DNA of 64,000 bases from Clostridia bacterium (GCA_017510825.1 JAFWMA010000019.1:57100-121099); one strand, 5' to 3'; positions 54,644 to 63,747 are shown, counted from the first letter of the stretch. The notes: generated by a model from the letters alone, not told the origin. Numbers and translations are program-made.

Positions 54644-55525
54644 ATGGAGAAAGCAAAAGTTTATTTTTGCAAAGAGATAACTCCACAAAATGTTGTTAGA
54701 ATATACAAAAAACTAGGAAAACAACTAACAGGAAAAGTTGCAATAAAAGTACATTCAGGAGAAGAAGGAAACCAAAACTATTTAAGACCAACATTCATAA
54801 AACCAATGGTAGAGTATGTAAATGGAACAATAGTAGAATGTAATACAGCATATTCAGGAGAAAGAAACACCACTGAAAAGCATTTAAAAACAATAGAAAA
54901 TCATGGATGGAATAAATTTTTTAATTTAGACCTAATGGATGAAGAAGGACCAGACATTAGCGTACCAGTAAAAAACGGGAAACATTTAAAAGAAGACTAT
55001 TTAGGAAAGAACATAAAAAACTATGATTCAATGCTAGTCCTATCACATTTTAAGGGACATCCAATGGGGGGATATGGCGGAGCTTTGAAACAATTATCGA
55101 TAGGATGTGCTTCATCAGAAGGCAAAGCCTGGATTCACTCAGCAGGGATGAATAAAGACCAATATACACTATGGAATAACTTACCTAAACAAGATGACTT
55201 TTTAGAAAGTATGGCAGAAGCAGCATCAGCAGTAATAGACTATTTCAAAGGCAATATAGCATTCATAAATGTAATGTGCAATATGAGTGTGGATTGCGAT
55301 TGCTGTGCAGTAGCAGAAGACCCATGTATAAAGGATATAGGAATATTATCCTCATTAGATCCAATAGCAATAGATCAAGCCTGTATTGACTTAGTAAAAA
55401 AATCAGAAGACCCAGGAAAAAAACATTTTTTAGAAAGAGTTTATTCAAGAAACGGAATACACACGATAGAAAAAGCAGAAGAACTAGGGTTTGGAACTAG
55501 AAAATATGAAATAATAGAAATATAA
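54644..55525 (+). CDS. DUF362 domain protein
   Basis: A 293-residue protein of the DUF362 family: KVAIKVHSGEEGNQNYLRPTFIKPMVEYV, VLSHFKGHPMGGYGGALKQLSIGCAS and the end SSLDPIAIDQACIDLV. Four Cys cluster near residues 210-225 (NMSVDCDCCAVAEDPC), suggesting an Fe-S or metal site, though no classical 4Fe-4S ferredoxin motif is present. Starts after AAGGAGAG. Confidence 0.88.
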   Translation: MEKAKVYFCKEITPQNVVRIYKKLGKQLTGKVAIKVHSGEEGNQNYLRPTFIKPMVEYVNGTIVECNTAYSGERNTTEKHLKTIENHGWNKFFNLDLMDEEGPDISVPVKNGKHLKEDYLGKNIKNYDSMLVLSHFKGHPMGGYGGALKQLSIGCASSEGKAWIHSAGMNKDQYTLWNNLPKQDDFLESMAEAASAVIDYFKGNIAFINVMCNMSVDCDCCAVAEDPCIKDIGILSSLDPIAIDQACIDLVKKSEDPGKKHFLERVYSRNGIHTIEKAEELGFGTRKYEIIEI

Positions 55526-55590
55526 TAATAAATAGAACCGCCTTGCCAAAACAAAGGTTGATTTTAGCAAATCAAAGAGAGGAGAAGAAA

Positions 55591-55878
55591 ATGGCAAAAG
55601 AACAAGCTTTAAATTTTACAAAAAAATTATTTGAAGATGATGAATTTGCAACAATAGTATTTAAAAACGTAAATTTAAGCAATATTTCAGAAAAAGAGAC
55701 AGAGGCAAATGAAAGAAAAATGGTAGAAGCAGCTGAAAAATTAGGATTTGAATTTTCAATTGAAGAGTATAAAGAAGCAAACAAAGAGTATTTAGAAGAT
55801 CTAGGAGGATGGAAAACTTTTAAAGCATTGTTTCACACAATAAAAATAGCTTCTCAAGTTGAGAAAGAGAAAGAATAA
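55591..55878 (+). CDS. Nif11-like small protein
   Basis: A 95-residue protein: MAKEQALNFTKKLFEDDEFATIVFKN ... EAAEKLGFEFSIEEYKEA resembles Nif11 domains, which serve as leader regions of modified peptides or as small regulators. It lacks the double-Gly cleavage site and Cys/Ser/Thr-rich core of a peptide precursor (a GG occurs near the end, DLGGWKTFK), and no maturation enzymes are nearby. The start at 55591 follows GAGGAG. It precedes yitT by nine bases. Confidence 0.5.
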   Translation: MAKEQALNFTKKLFEDDEFATIVFKNVNLSNISEKETEANERKMVEAAEKLGFEFSIEEYKEANKEYLEDLGGWKTFKALFHTIKIASQVEKEKE

Positions 55879-55887
55879 GGAAGGAAA

Positions 55888-56850
55888 ATGGACGATAAAA
55901 ACAAAGAAATAACAAGAAACAAAACAAACAGAAAAAAAAGATATACTATAGAAAGAATTGTTAGAATAAAAACAATCAAACTCTTCAAGTGGGGATGGTT
56001 TAAATTTTTCAAATGCCTGTTAGGTTTAATCATTTTTTGCTTAGGTGTAAATTTATTTATAGTCCCTAGCAATTTATATACAGGAGGTATTCTTGGAATT
56101 GCACAGCTAATTAGAACATCAATCACATCCGTACTAAATATAAAAATTGGAATAGATATTAGTTCAATAATTTACTACTTAATAAACATACCTTTATTTA
56201 TATACTCATATAAAAAACTAAGTAAATCATTTTTTAATAGAACGCTTTTAACAGTTACTTTAAACTCAATTCTTTTAGCTATTATACCAATACCCAACGA
56301 GCCACTAATGAAAGATGAATTATCAAATACATTAGTAGGTGGAATGTTGTCTGGAGTTGGAATAGGAATGGTTTTAAGCACGGGAAGTTCAACAGGAGGA
56401 ATAGATATCATTGGTATCATACTTAGTAAAGGAAATAGCAAAATAACAGTAGGAAGCATAGGGTTATTATTTAATACAATTGTTTATGTAATTTGCGGAG
56501 TTATTTATGGTATAGAAAAAATGTTATATTCTATTATTTATTCGGTTTTTGAAACAATAATGATAGACCGAAACCATACACAAAACATAAAATCACAAAC
56601 ATTCATTTTTACCAAAAAAAATCCGGAGAAAATAATTAGATATATTAACCATGATTTAAATAGAGGAGCAACATATTGGAAAGCAATTGGAGGATATACA
56701 AACTCAGAAACATATATAACATGTACAGTTTTAAGTAAATATGAAAGAATGAGACTGGAAAGACATATGAAAGATTTAGATGAAGACGCATTTATGGCAG
56801 AAAGTGATGGAATAACTGTTAAAGGAGAGTTTAAAAAGTACTTAATTTAG
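55888..56850 (+). CDS. YitT family membrane protein
   Basis: A 320-residue protein with a basic N-terminus (~50 residues), five to six membrane spans (CLLGLIIFCLGVNLFIVPSNLYTGGILGIAQL; STGSSTGGIDIIGIIL) and a C-terminal cytoplasmic DUF2179 domain (SQTFIFTKKNPEKIIRYINHDLNRGATYWKAIGGYT). Function unknown; the soluble domain is PII-like and may sense a small ligand. Starts after AAGGAAGG. Confidence 0.9.
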   Translation: MDDKNKEITRNKTNRKKRYTIERIVRIKTIKLFKWGWFKFFKCLLGLIIFCLGVNLFIVPSNLYTGGILGIAQLIRTSITSVLNIKIGIDISSIIYYLINIPLFIYSYKKLSKSFFNRTLLTVTLNSILLAIIPIPNEPLMKDELSNTLVGGMLSGVGIGMVLSTGSSTGGIDIIGIILSKGNSKITVGSIGLLFNTIVYVICGVIYGIEKMLYSIIYSVFETIMIDRNHTQNIKSQTFIFTKKNPEKIIRYINHDLNRGATYWKAIGGYTNSETYITCTVLSKYERMRLERHMKDLDEDAFMAESDGITVKGEFKKYLI

Positions 56851-56928
56851 AAAAAACTTATTTAAAAATATATACAAAAAAAATCATTTATGGTATTATA
56901 GTATTATTAATAAACGAAAGGGATAAAG

Positions 56929-57558
56929 ATGGAAGAAAGATCATATTTTGACGGTGGATTACTACAATTAATAGGATGGAGAATATTAGGAGCATTAGTT
57001 ACCGCAATAACATTTGGAATTTGCTTCCCATGGTCATTCTGTATGATATATAGATGGGAAACAAAACATACAGTAATTGATGGAAGAAGACTAGTATTTG
57101 ATGGAACATCATTACAGCTATTTGGAAACTGGGTAAAATGGACATTATTAACAATAATAACTTTTGGAATATATAGTTTTTGGTTACCAATTAAATTCAC
57201 TAAATGGAAAACCCGCCATACACATTTTATGGATGGTGGAATGAATTTTAACCAAATAAATGTAAACGTACAACCAGGAAATGGAAATCCACCTAATGTA
57301 CAAGTTATGTCTAATAATCCAACAAATTTTCAACCAACACCTAGCACACAATACACACCTTCAGAACTATATACACCATCAAATAAATCTAATAATGTTC
57401 AAAATGGGGTTGAAGTATTTGATGACAAAGAGATAGATGCTAGTATACAAAAAGCTAAAGAAAAAGCAAACAAACACTCTCATAATTCCAAATCAACAAA
57501 AGTTGACGAACACAGTCAATTCCGTTCAGCAGCAGATGAATATGATTTAGGAAAATAA
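56929..57558 (+). CDS. DUF898-like membrane protein
   Basis: A 209-residue protein with two similar halves: FDGGLLQLIGWRILGALVTAITFGICFPW and FDGTSLQLFGNWVKWTLLTIITFGIYSFW, each a hydrophobic segment followed by a WxxxHT motif (RWETKHTVIDG; KWKTRHTHFMDG). This internal repeat is characteristic of DUF898/YjgN-type proteins. The C-terminal ~90 residues are polar and probably disordered. Starts after GAAAGGG; closed by a terminator. Confidence 0.75.
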   Translation: MEERSYFDGGLLQLIGWRILGALVTAITFGICFPWSFCMIYRWETKHTVIDGRRLVFDGTSLQLFGNWVKWTLLTIITFGIYSFWLPIKFTKWKTRHTHFMDGGMNFNQINVNVQPGNGNPPNVQVMSNNPTNFQPTPSTQYTPSELYTPSNKSNNVQNGVEVFDDKEIDASIQKAKEKANKHSHNSKSTKVDEHSQFRSAADEYDLGK

Positions 57559-57580
57559 AAAACATTTTTTACAAAATATA

Positions 57581-57624
57581 AAAAACTAAATTGTTATTTT
57601 TTGTGTTAACAATTTAGTTTTTTT
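57581..57624 (+). terminator. Terminator of the DUF898 gene
   Basis: AAAAACTAAATTGTTA and TAACAATTTAGTTTTT form a 16-bp stem, followed by TT. The rest of the 294-base gap to 57852 is AT-rich with a possible TATAAT near 57777 and nothing else evident. Confidence 0.88.
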
Positions 57625-57852
57625 GTTTAATCTATTATCAATGATTTTCAAAAAATATCAGAGAAATTAGAATCAAAAATGTATTAAATTAGAATAACAC
57701 AATGCGAATAGTCTATTTATTCCTGAATATCTATTATAACACCATACAATTTTTATATAATTTACAATAAGTGCTATAATATGCTATAATAATCAATATA
57801 ATACAAAAGAAAAAAACATAGCGACATTTTTAAATAAACAAGGAGAGAATTT

Positions 57853-58965
57853 ATGAAAAATGAAAGAGAAAAAACAGTAATAAAAACAAGTATTATAAGC
57901 ATAGTTGCAAACATAGTTCTAGCGGGATTTAAAGCACTGGTAGGAGTATTATCTAACTCAATTGCAATAATATCAGATGCTATAAACAATTTAAGTGACG
58001 CACTATCAAGTATAATTACAATAATAGGAACAAAGCTAGCGGGAAAAGCTCCAGATAGAGAACACCCATATGGACATGGACGAATAGAATATATGACATC
58101 ATTAATAGTATCAGGGATCGTATTATATGCAGGTTTAACCGCTTTAATAGAATCGATAAAAAAGATAGTAAATCCAGAAGTACCAGACTACACACCTACA
58201 ACACTAATTATTTTAATTTCAGCTATAATAGTAAAATTTGTTTTAGGAATATATGTTAAGAAAAAGGGAAAAGAAGTGAACTCAAAATCACTTGTAGCTA
58301 GTGGAACTGATGCCTTCAATGATGCAATACTATCAATTTCAGTTTTAGTATCCACAATAATATATATGACACTAAATATCAGCCTTGAAGCTTATGTTGG
58401 AGTAATACTTTCAGCAGTAATAATCAAAACTGGATATGAGTTAATAAAAGAAGCGGTTGACAATGTGATTGGCATAAGAGTTGAAAGTAATATATCAAAA
58501 AAAATAAAAAAAGAAGTAATGAAAGAAGAAGAAGTAAAAGGAGCATTTGATTTAATTTTAACAGATTACGGACCAGACAAATATATAGGATCAATTCATA
58601 TTGAAGTTGCAGATACATTAACAGTTGCCGAAATTGATAAAATATCGAGAAGAATTACCAAAAATATAACAAAAAAATATGGAGTACTATTACATACAAT
58701 AGGTGTATATTCAATAAACACAAAGGATGAAAAAGTGATACGAATTAGAAAAGATATAAAAAACATAGTATTTTCACATAAAGGTATTTTAGAAATGCAC
58801 GGATTTTACCTAGACGAAAAAGAAAAAACAATAAGCTTTGACATTATAATAGACTTCAACATAAAAGAAAGAGAGGAATTATATAAGCATATTTATGACG
58901 AGATTCAAGAAAAATACAATGATTATAAATTAAACATAACACTTGATGTAGACATAAGCGATTAA
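57853..58965 (+). CDS. Cation diffusion facilitator transporter
   Basis: A 370-residue CDF antiporter exporting Zn2+, Mn2+ or another divalent cation. It has six membrane helices; the metal site is visible in IISDAINNLSDALSS and HPYGHGRIEYMTSL, and in SLVASGTDAFNDAILS. The cytoplasmic C-terminal domain is longer than usual, with an extra ferredoxin-like repeat (KGILEMHGFYLDEKEKTISFDIIIDF). Starts after AAGGAGAG. Confidence 0.93.
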   Translation: MKNEREKTVIKTSIISIVANIVLAGFKALVGVLSNSIAIISDAINNLSDALSSIITIIGTKLAGKAPDREHPYGHGRIEYMTSLIVSGIVLYAGLTALIESIKKIVNPEVPDYTPTTLIILISAIIVKFVLGIYVKKKGKEVNSKSLVASGTDAFNDAILSISVLVSTIIYMTLNISLEAYVGVILSAVIIKTGYELIKEAVDNVIGIRVESNISKKIKKEVMKEEEVKGAFDLILTDYGPDKYIGSIHIEVADTLTVAEIDKISRRITKNITKKYGVLLHTIGVYSINTKDEKVIRIRKDIKNIVFSHKGILEMHGFYLDEKEKTISFDIIIDFNIKEREELYKHIYDEIQEKYNDYKLNITLDVDISD

Positions 58966-58974
58966 GGAGAAAAA

Positions 58975-59403
58975 ATGTACAAAGATAAAATTAATATTTT
59001 GGAATTAGATGATTTTAAAAAAAAATATAGGAGTGCATACTACACATTAAAACAAGAAAAGAATAATGAGTTTTTAGAATTACTAAATGATACATACAAT
59101 GATGATAAGCAGATGCATTTTATAAGAATGGCAAATGACTATTTAGAATATGCTCCTGTATACTCATGGCTAATATATAATAAAGAAAAAATTGAAAGAT
59201 TTAAAAATAATAACAATATGGAAAAGTTTTCTACAGAACTTAAGCAGGCCTTAGGGGCTTTTTGGGGTTGGGTTATGCAATATGACCCAGTAAACAATAT
59301 ATCAATAAAATGGAGAAATAAATATAACAAAACTACAAAGCAGAAAATGAGAAAAAAAACTACAATAGATTTTAAAACAGCAACTATATTTAAATATGAA
59401 TAA
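58975..59403 (+). CDS. Hypothetical protein cotranscribed with the CDF transporter
   Basis: A 142-residue, aromatic- and Lys/Asn-rich protein, probably helical (DFKKKYRSAYYTLKQEKNNEFLELLNDTYN; ALGAFWGWVMQYDPVNNISIKWRNKY). No signal, span or known motif. It starts nine bases after the transporter with AAGGAG, and is followed by a terminator. Confidence 0.6.
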   Translation: MYKDKINILELDDFKKKYRSAYYTLKQEKNNEFLELLNDTYNDDKQMHFIRMANDYLEYAPVYSWLIYNKEKIERFKNNNNMEKFSTELKQALGAFWGWVMQYDPVNNISIKWRNKYNKTTKQKMRKKTTIDFKTATIFKYE

Positions 59404-59410
59404 AACAATA

Positions 59411-59446
59411 AAAGTTAGAATTCATGGTTGAATTTTAACTTTTTTT
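59411..59446 (+). terminator. Terminator after the CDF operon
   Basis: AAAGTTAGAATTCA and TGAATTTTAACTTT pair around TGGT, followed by T residues. Confidence 0.85.
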
Positions 59447-59635
59447 ATATAAAAAATACCTTTATTAAAAAAATAATAGATATATAGACAATACAAAAAG
59501 AGGTGGTCAAAAAAGAAAATAAAAAATAACAAAACAAGCGAAAAACAAAGAATTTGACATAATATCAAAAAAATGATATAATATATCAGAAAGGACAAAA
59601 AGTATATGTCTTAATTGAAAAGAAAGGAGGAAAAT

Positions 59636-59965
59636 ATGGAATTAATATATAATACATTTGATAAGATAAAAAGATTTGGGTGGGATAAAGTACTTGAAAA
59701 AAATCCAGATTTAATTGCTTTTGTAATATATTTGATTTACAACAAAAGTAAGATTATAGCAGGTATTGAAAACAATCTAACAGGTGTAGAAGCAGTCCAA
59801 GAGGATATAAAAAGCAGGTTTAACTATTTAAATAATCGTGAAAAACAACTTGTAGGTTACATCATTTGCCAGATTTTATCACCTGAAGGATATATACCAA
59901 TACAATCAAAACCAATAAAAAACATAATAAATTTTTCAAATGCAAGTCTTTACGCAAGAGCCTAA
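59636..59965 (+). CDS. Hypothetical protein
   Basis: A 109-residue mostly helical protein (MELIYNTFDKIKRFGWDKVLEKNPDLIAFVIYLIYNKSKIIAGIENN ... REKQLVGYIICQIL) without a known family. I start at the ATG at 59636 after AAAGGAGG; an upstream TTG lies before the site. It has a promoter-like TTGACA with TATAAT 17 bases later (59553-59581) and its own terminator, so it is monocistronic. Confidence 0.55.
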   Translation: MELIYNTFDKIKRFGWDKVLEKNPDLIAFVIYLIYNKSKIIAGIENNLTGVEAVQEDIKSRFNYLNNREKQLVGYIICQILSPEGYIPIQSKPIKNIINFSNASLYARA

Positions 59966-59974
59966 TAGACTAAT

Positions 59975-60017
59975 AAAAAAATCATCAATTAATTATTATA
60001 GATTGATGATTTTTTTA
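59975..60017 (+). terminator. Terminator of the 59636-59965 gene
   Basis: AAAAAATCATCAAT pairs with ATTGATGATTTTTT. In the gap 60018-60312 I see only a possible TATAAT near 60155 and a 25-codon ORF without a ribosome binding site; nothing else is supported. Confidence 0.85.
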
Positions 60018-60312
60018 CTAGTAATGCTACTTTTCTATTACAAAAAATCTAAATACAAACAAATAAAAACATACTTAGCAGATAATACTTAATTTTACAT
60101 TTTACACTACTGTCCTAAAAAATAAGATAACTGTACCAAACAACAAAGTTTTATGATATAATTATAAACATAAAGAAGAAAAACAACTTGAAAGAAAATA
60201 AAAGGAGAAAGTTACATTTTTTCATACATAAATGACGATAGCAGTAAAAAATATAATAATCAACTTTGTAAAAATTATTTTAGATTTGACAAAAAAGAAA
60301 GGAAAATAAAAA

Positions 60313-60852
60313 ATGAAAATAATAAAAAATTTATTAAAAACAGAACTTAACATTAGAACAGAAAAAGACTTCCCAATTAAAGGGATAGAATTTATAGACA
60401 TTACACCATTATTATTACAAAAAAAAGTTCTAAAAGAAATAATAGAAAAATTTATTAAAGAATTAAAAGATAAAAACATAGACTACATAGTTATGCCAGA
60501 AGCAAGAGGATTCCTATTTGGAACAGCAATAGCAAAAGAACTAGAACTTGGATGTATTCCTGTAAGAAAAAAAGGAAAACTACCACCATCAACAGTTCAA
60601 ACTCAATTTGAATACGAAAAAGAATATGGAAGAGATATACTAGAATTACCTAAACTAGTAAATGAAGATTACGCTAATAAAAGGTTTTACTTAATAGATG
60701 ACATATATGCAACAGGAAATACAATGAAAGCAATAAAGGAAACTATAGAAAAATTAGGTGGAAAAGTTGTTGGAGAAGGCGTTGTAATAAATATAGCAGA
60801 ACTGAACAACAATAAAAAACTATTTTCACTAATTGATGCTAATGAAGAATGA
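60313..60852 (+). CDS. apt: Adenine phosphoribosyltransferase
   Basis: A 179-residue purine salvage enzyme that makes AMP from adenine and PRPP. It has FPIKGIEFIDITPLL at the start, MPEARGFLFGTAIAKEL, VRKKGKLPPSTVQ, and the PRPP-binding motif RFYLIDDIYATGNTM near residue 122. The start follows AAGAAAGGA. Typical length. Confidence 0.94.
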   Translation: MKIIKNLLKTELNIRTEKDFPIKGIEFIDITPLLLQKKVLKEIIEKFIKELKDKNIDYIVMPEARGFLFGTAIAKELELGCIPVRKKGKLPPSTVQTQFEYEKEYGRDILELPKLVNEDYANKRFYLIDDIYATGNTMKAIKETIEKLGGKVVGEGVVINIAELNNNKKLFSLIDANEE

Positions 60853-60895
60853 TAATATAACCTTATATATATATAAATAAATCTAGGATGACTTG

Positions 60896-60985
60896 ATGGA
60901 TTTAGAAATAGAAAGATTTAAATAAACAATTACAAAATTATCAAAAGATTTTGATAAAGAAGAAATGAAAAAATATTGTTCTTAG
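60896..60985 (+). pseudogene. Short gene remnant with an in-frame TAA
   Basis: MDLEIERFK is followed by TAA and then, in the same frame, TITKLSKDFDKEEMKKYCS and TAG. It looks like a decayed or very small reading frame between apt and the AlkD gene. No function can be given. Confidence 0.25.
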
Positions 60986-61035
60986 TAAACAACAGTAATA
61001 TTTTTTCGCTAAGAAAAAGTAAAGGAAAAAGAAAA

Positions 61036-61755
61036 ATGAAGGATCCTATAACAAACATAACATGGAATGAAATAGAATACAAAAAATTCGTAAAATATTT
61101 GATAAGTTTACGAGATAAAAAATACAAAGAATTTCATAGCTCACTAGTGTTAAATTCAAAGTATGAAATGATAGGAATAAGAGTTCCAACTATGCGTGGC
61201 ATAGCTAAAAAAATAGCCAAAACGAAAATAGAACAATACTTAAAATATACACAAGAAAAATATTATGAAGAAGTTATGATTCAAGGCCTAGTAACATCAT
61301 ATATTAAAGACGAAAAAACATTCTATAAACACTTTAAAGAATACATAAAAAAAATAGACAATTGGGCATTATGTGATAGCTTTTGCAGTTCAATAAGAAT
61401 AGTAAGAAATTATAAGGAAAAATACTTTAACGAATCAATTATAATGTCATTAAACGAAGAAGAATTCACATCAAGAGCCGGACTTGTAATAATACTAGAC
61501 CACTTTATAAGTTCAGAGAACCTAAACAGAATATTTAAAACACTAAACCAAATAGCTTCAGATAAATTATATATAAACATGGCAGAAGCATGGTTAATAT
61601 GCGAAATGTATATAAAATATCCAGAAGAAACTGAGATGTTTTTGAACAACAACAACCTAAACAAGTTTACACAGAATAAAGCAATAAGCAAAATTCAAGA
61701 TTCATATAGAGTAACAAAAGAAGATAAAGAAAATATAAAAAAATATAGAAAGTAA
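61036..61755 (+). CDS. DNA alkylation repair protein (AlkD-like)
   Basis: A ~239-residue all-helical HEAT-like-repeat protein of the AlkC/AlkD glycosylase family, which removes alkylated purines. Characteristic are YEMIGIRVPTMRGIAKKIAK, YYEEVMIQGLVTSYI, IDNWALCDSFCSS, INMAEAWLICEMYIKYPE and TQNKAISKIQDSYRV. I start at the ATG at 61036, after AAAGGAAAAAG. It is followed 11 bases later by the next gene. Confidence 0.9.
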   Translation: MKDPITNITWNEIEYKKFVKYLISLRDKKYKEFHSSLVLNSKYEMIGIRVPTMRGIAKKIAKTKIEQYLKYTQEKYYEEVMIQGLVTSYIKDEKTFYKHFKEYIKKIDNWALCDSFCSSIRIVRNYKEKYFNESIIMSLNEEEFTSRAGLVIILDHFISSENLNRIFKTLNQIASDKLYINMAEAWLICEMYIKYPEETEMFLNNNNLNKFTQNKAISKIQDSYRVTKEDKENIKKYRK

Positions 61756-61766
61756 AGGAATAAAAA

Positions 61767-62288
61767 ATGAATAAAAAAATAACAATAATTACATCAATAT
61801 TAGCAATTATTATATTAATATCACTTACATTAATAGTATTTGAAATAAGAAGCGGAATAAATAAAAATTTAAAAAATACCCAAGTAAAACAAACAGCACA
61901 AACAAATGCAAAAACAGAGGAACAAACAACACAATTAGCAAATCCATTAACTCAAGTAAATTCGGAAACTGAAATGGAAAAAACTCTAGGATACGATGTA
62001 CCAGTACTTAATAAAGAAGTTAATTCTTACACTTTAATAGCAAACTACCACGCAAGAATAGTTTACAAAGACACAACACAATTTGAAATGGAAAAAGGAG
62101 ACAATGACGTAAGCGGAATTTATGGAGGAAAACTACAAAATGAAGAAACAATTAAAAATGTAAAAATAAAATTCTATACATATGAAGATATAAACTATGC
62201 AAATTGGACAAAAGATGGATTTTCATATTCATATTCAAACAAAAGTGGAGAAGTAAGTAAAACTGAAATAGAGAATTTAATAAAATAA
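61767..62288 (+). CDS. Membrane-anchored hypothetical protein
   Basis: A 173-residue protein with an N-terminal anchor (ITIITSILAIIILISLTLIVFEI), a Thr/Gln-rich stalk (~40-65) and an extracytoplasmic domain (TLGYDVPVLNKEVNSYTLIANYHARIVYKD ... YEDINYANWTKDGFSYSYSN) that resembles small DUF4367-like or anti-sigma extracellular folds. No close family recognised. It starts after AAAGGAAT, cotranscribed with the AlkD gene. Confidence 0.6.
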   Translation: MNKKITIITSILAIIILISLTLIVFEIRSGINKNLKNTQVKQTAQTNAKTEEQTTQLANPLTQVNSETEMEKTLGYDVPVLNKEVNSYTLIANYHARIVYKDTTQFEMEKGDNDVSGIYGGKLQNEETIKNVKIKFYTYEDINYANWTKDGFSYSYSNKSGEVSKTEIENLIK

Positions 62289-62289
62289 G

Positions 62290-62334
62290 GTTCAATTGAG
62301 ACATGAGCCAATGGGGACGGTTCTGATTGACATA
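62290..62334. repeat. REP-like GGGGACGGTTCT element
   Basis: The segment contains GCCAATGGGGACGGTTCTGATTGACA, split here as GCCAATGGGGACGG and TTCTGATTGACA. The GGGGACGGTTCT core, with GACA near both ends, is a repeat I associate with IS200/REP-type (Y1 transposase) elements in Firmicutes. Only one copy is in the window. Confidence 0.4.
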
Positions 62335-62492
62335 GAAAGAATAAGCCATTTGTGTCAAACAAACTTGTCTACAATGACATAAGTAATTATAATAGCAAAG
62401 AAAAAATGGAATCCATATGTGGAGCTGATTATAGTAATTGTGGATATAGTAAAAAGAATAATAATAAATATAAACTTTATATTTATAAGTGA

Positions 62493-62723
62493 GTATGGAT
62501 AAAATGTGAAAATAAGTATGCTAGAAATGATAAGAAAGTAATTGAGGCAAGAGCATACATATATTTGAATTTTATTGAGAAAGAAGTAAAAGAAATAAAA
62601 AAAATAATGAAAGAGGAAACAATGAAAGTATTAACAAAATATCTTCCGGAAAAATTACCACATGGAAAAATTTTAGGAAAAGTAAAATTAAGCTTGTGGG
62701 AATATGATAAAGCGGTGAGATAA
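62493..62723 (+). pseudogene. 3' remnant of an unknown gene
   Basis: An open frame without start codon or ribosome binding site encodes WIKCENKYARNDKKVIEARAY ... EETMKVLTKYLPEKLPHGKILGKVKLSLWEYDKAVR. It looks like the C-terminal end of a longer protein, left next to the REP-like element. The rest of the 62289-62743 gap shows only scattered short frames. Confidence 0.4.
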
Positions 62724-62743
62724 TTAAATAGGAGTAGTAGGAA

Positions 62744-62998
62744 ATGGAGTATAGATATAAACCAAGTGGAGTATGTTCCACAGAAATGATTTTTAATATT
62801 GATGAAGAAAATATAATTCAAGATTTAAAAGTGGTTGGAGGATGCAATGGTAACCTAAAAGGAATAAGTAAGCTAATTAGAGGCATGAAAATTGATGATG
62901 TAATTGAAAGACTATCAGGAGTTTTATGTGGTTATAGAAATACATCATGTCCAGACCAAATTGCTAGAGCTTTAAAAGAATACAAAGCGAACAAATGA
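62744..62998 (+). CDS. TIGR03905-type TSCPD domain protein
   Basis: An 84-residue protein resembling the C-terminal TSCPD domain of vitamin B12-dependent ribonucleotide reductases: YKPSGVCSTEMIFNID, VVGGCNGNLKGISKLIRG, LCGYRNTSCPDQIARAL. Three or four conserved Cys suggest metal or redox function. Common as a stand-alone gene in Clostridia. Starts after AGGAG; the SIR2 gene follows 30 bases later. Confidence 0.9.
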   Translation: MEYRYKPSGVCSTEMIFNIDEENIIQDLKVVGGCNGNLKGISKLIRGMKIDDVIERLSGVLCGYRNTSCPDQIARALKEYKANK

Positions 62999-63028
62999 TA
63001 GTAAATCATAAAAGGAGACGCTAAATAA

Positions 63029-63747
63029 ATGGATGATAGAATACAACTATTAAAACAATTAATAGATGAAAGCAATAATATAGTTTTTTTTCGGTGGTGC
63101 AGGAGTATCAACAGAAAGTGGCATACCTGACTTTCGTAGTAAAGATGGACTATATAATCAGAAATACGACTACCCACCAGAAACAATATTAAGTCACACA
63201 TTCTTTGCTAAAAATACATATGAGTTCTACAAGTTCTATAAGGCAAAAATGAACTGTTTAAAATATGAACCTAATATAGCTCATATAAAATTAGCAGAAT
63301 TGGAAAATAAAGGCAAACTAAAAGCTGTGATAACACAAAATATAGATGGTTTACATCAAAAAGCAGGAAGTAAAACTATATATGAATTGCATCGGTAGTG
63401 TTTTAAGGAACTATTGTATGAATTGTAAAAAGTTCTATAATGCAGAGTATGTATTTGATAGTGATGGAGTTCCAAAGTGTAATTGTGGTGGAATTATTAA
63501 ACCTGATGTTGTTTTATATCAAGAGGGATTAGATGTTGAAATTCTTAATGACTCTATAAATGCAATATTAAATGCAGATATGCTAATTGTAGCAGGAACA
63601 TCTTTAACAGTTCAACCAGCAGCAAGTTTGATAAATTATTTCGAAGGAAAGAATTTGGTCTTAATAAATAAAGATGCAACACAATATGATTATAAAGCAG
63701 ATTTAATTATAAATGAGGGGTTAGGGAAAGTATTTAATGAAATATGA
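63029..63747 (+). CDS. SIR2-family NAD-dependent protein deacylase, needs two +1 frameshifts
   Basis: A ~240-residue sirtuin that removes acyl groups from lysines using NAD. Read in three successive frames it is complete: MDDRIQLLKQLIDESNNIVFF | GGAGVSTESGIPDFRSKDGLYN ... ITQNIDGLHQKAGSKTIYELH | GSVLRNYCMNCKKFYNAEY ... CNCGGIIKPDVVLYQEGL ... VAGTSLTVQPAASL. NAD-binding GAG, the TQNID and catalytic ELHG blocks, and four zinc Cys are all present. Each frame change falls at an in-frame CGG (63092, 63393), where skipping the C gives GGT. No other damage is visible. Starts after AAAGGAGACG. Confidence 0.85.
63083..63097 (+). other. +1 frameshift site 3 (TTT TTT CGG TGG) in the SIR2 gene
   Basis: CGG at 63092-63094 is in frame with the ATG at 63029. 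Skipping the C gives TTT GGT GGT GCA (FGGA). A T8 run precedes it, so an extra T is an equally good explanation for this one site. Confidence 0.65.
63387..63398 (+). other. +1 frameshift site 4 (TTG CAT CGG TAG) in the SIR2 gene
   Basis: CGG at 63393-63395 is in frame with the already shifted middle frame and is followed by TAG. Skipping the C gives CAT GGT AGT (HGS), restoring the catalytic His-Gly of sirtuins. No homopolymer is present. Confidence 0.75.

Noticed and set aside
60232..60309. 25-codon ORF before apt
   Set aside because: It has no ribosome binding site and low-complexity content; insufficient to call a gene.
63084..63091. T8 homopolymer as sole cause of the first SIR2 frame break
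   Set aside because: It is possible for that one site and is noted there, but the other three CGG sites have no homopolymer, so it cannot explain the pattern.
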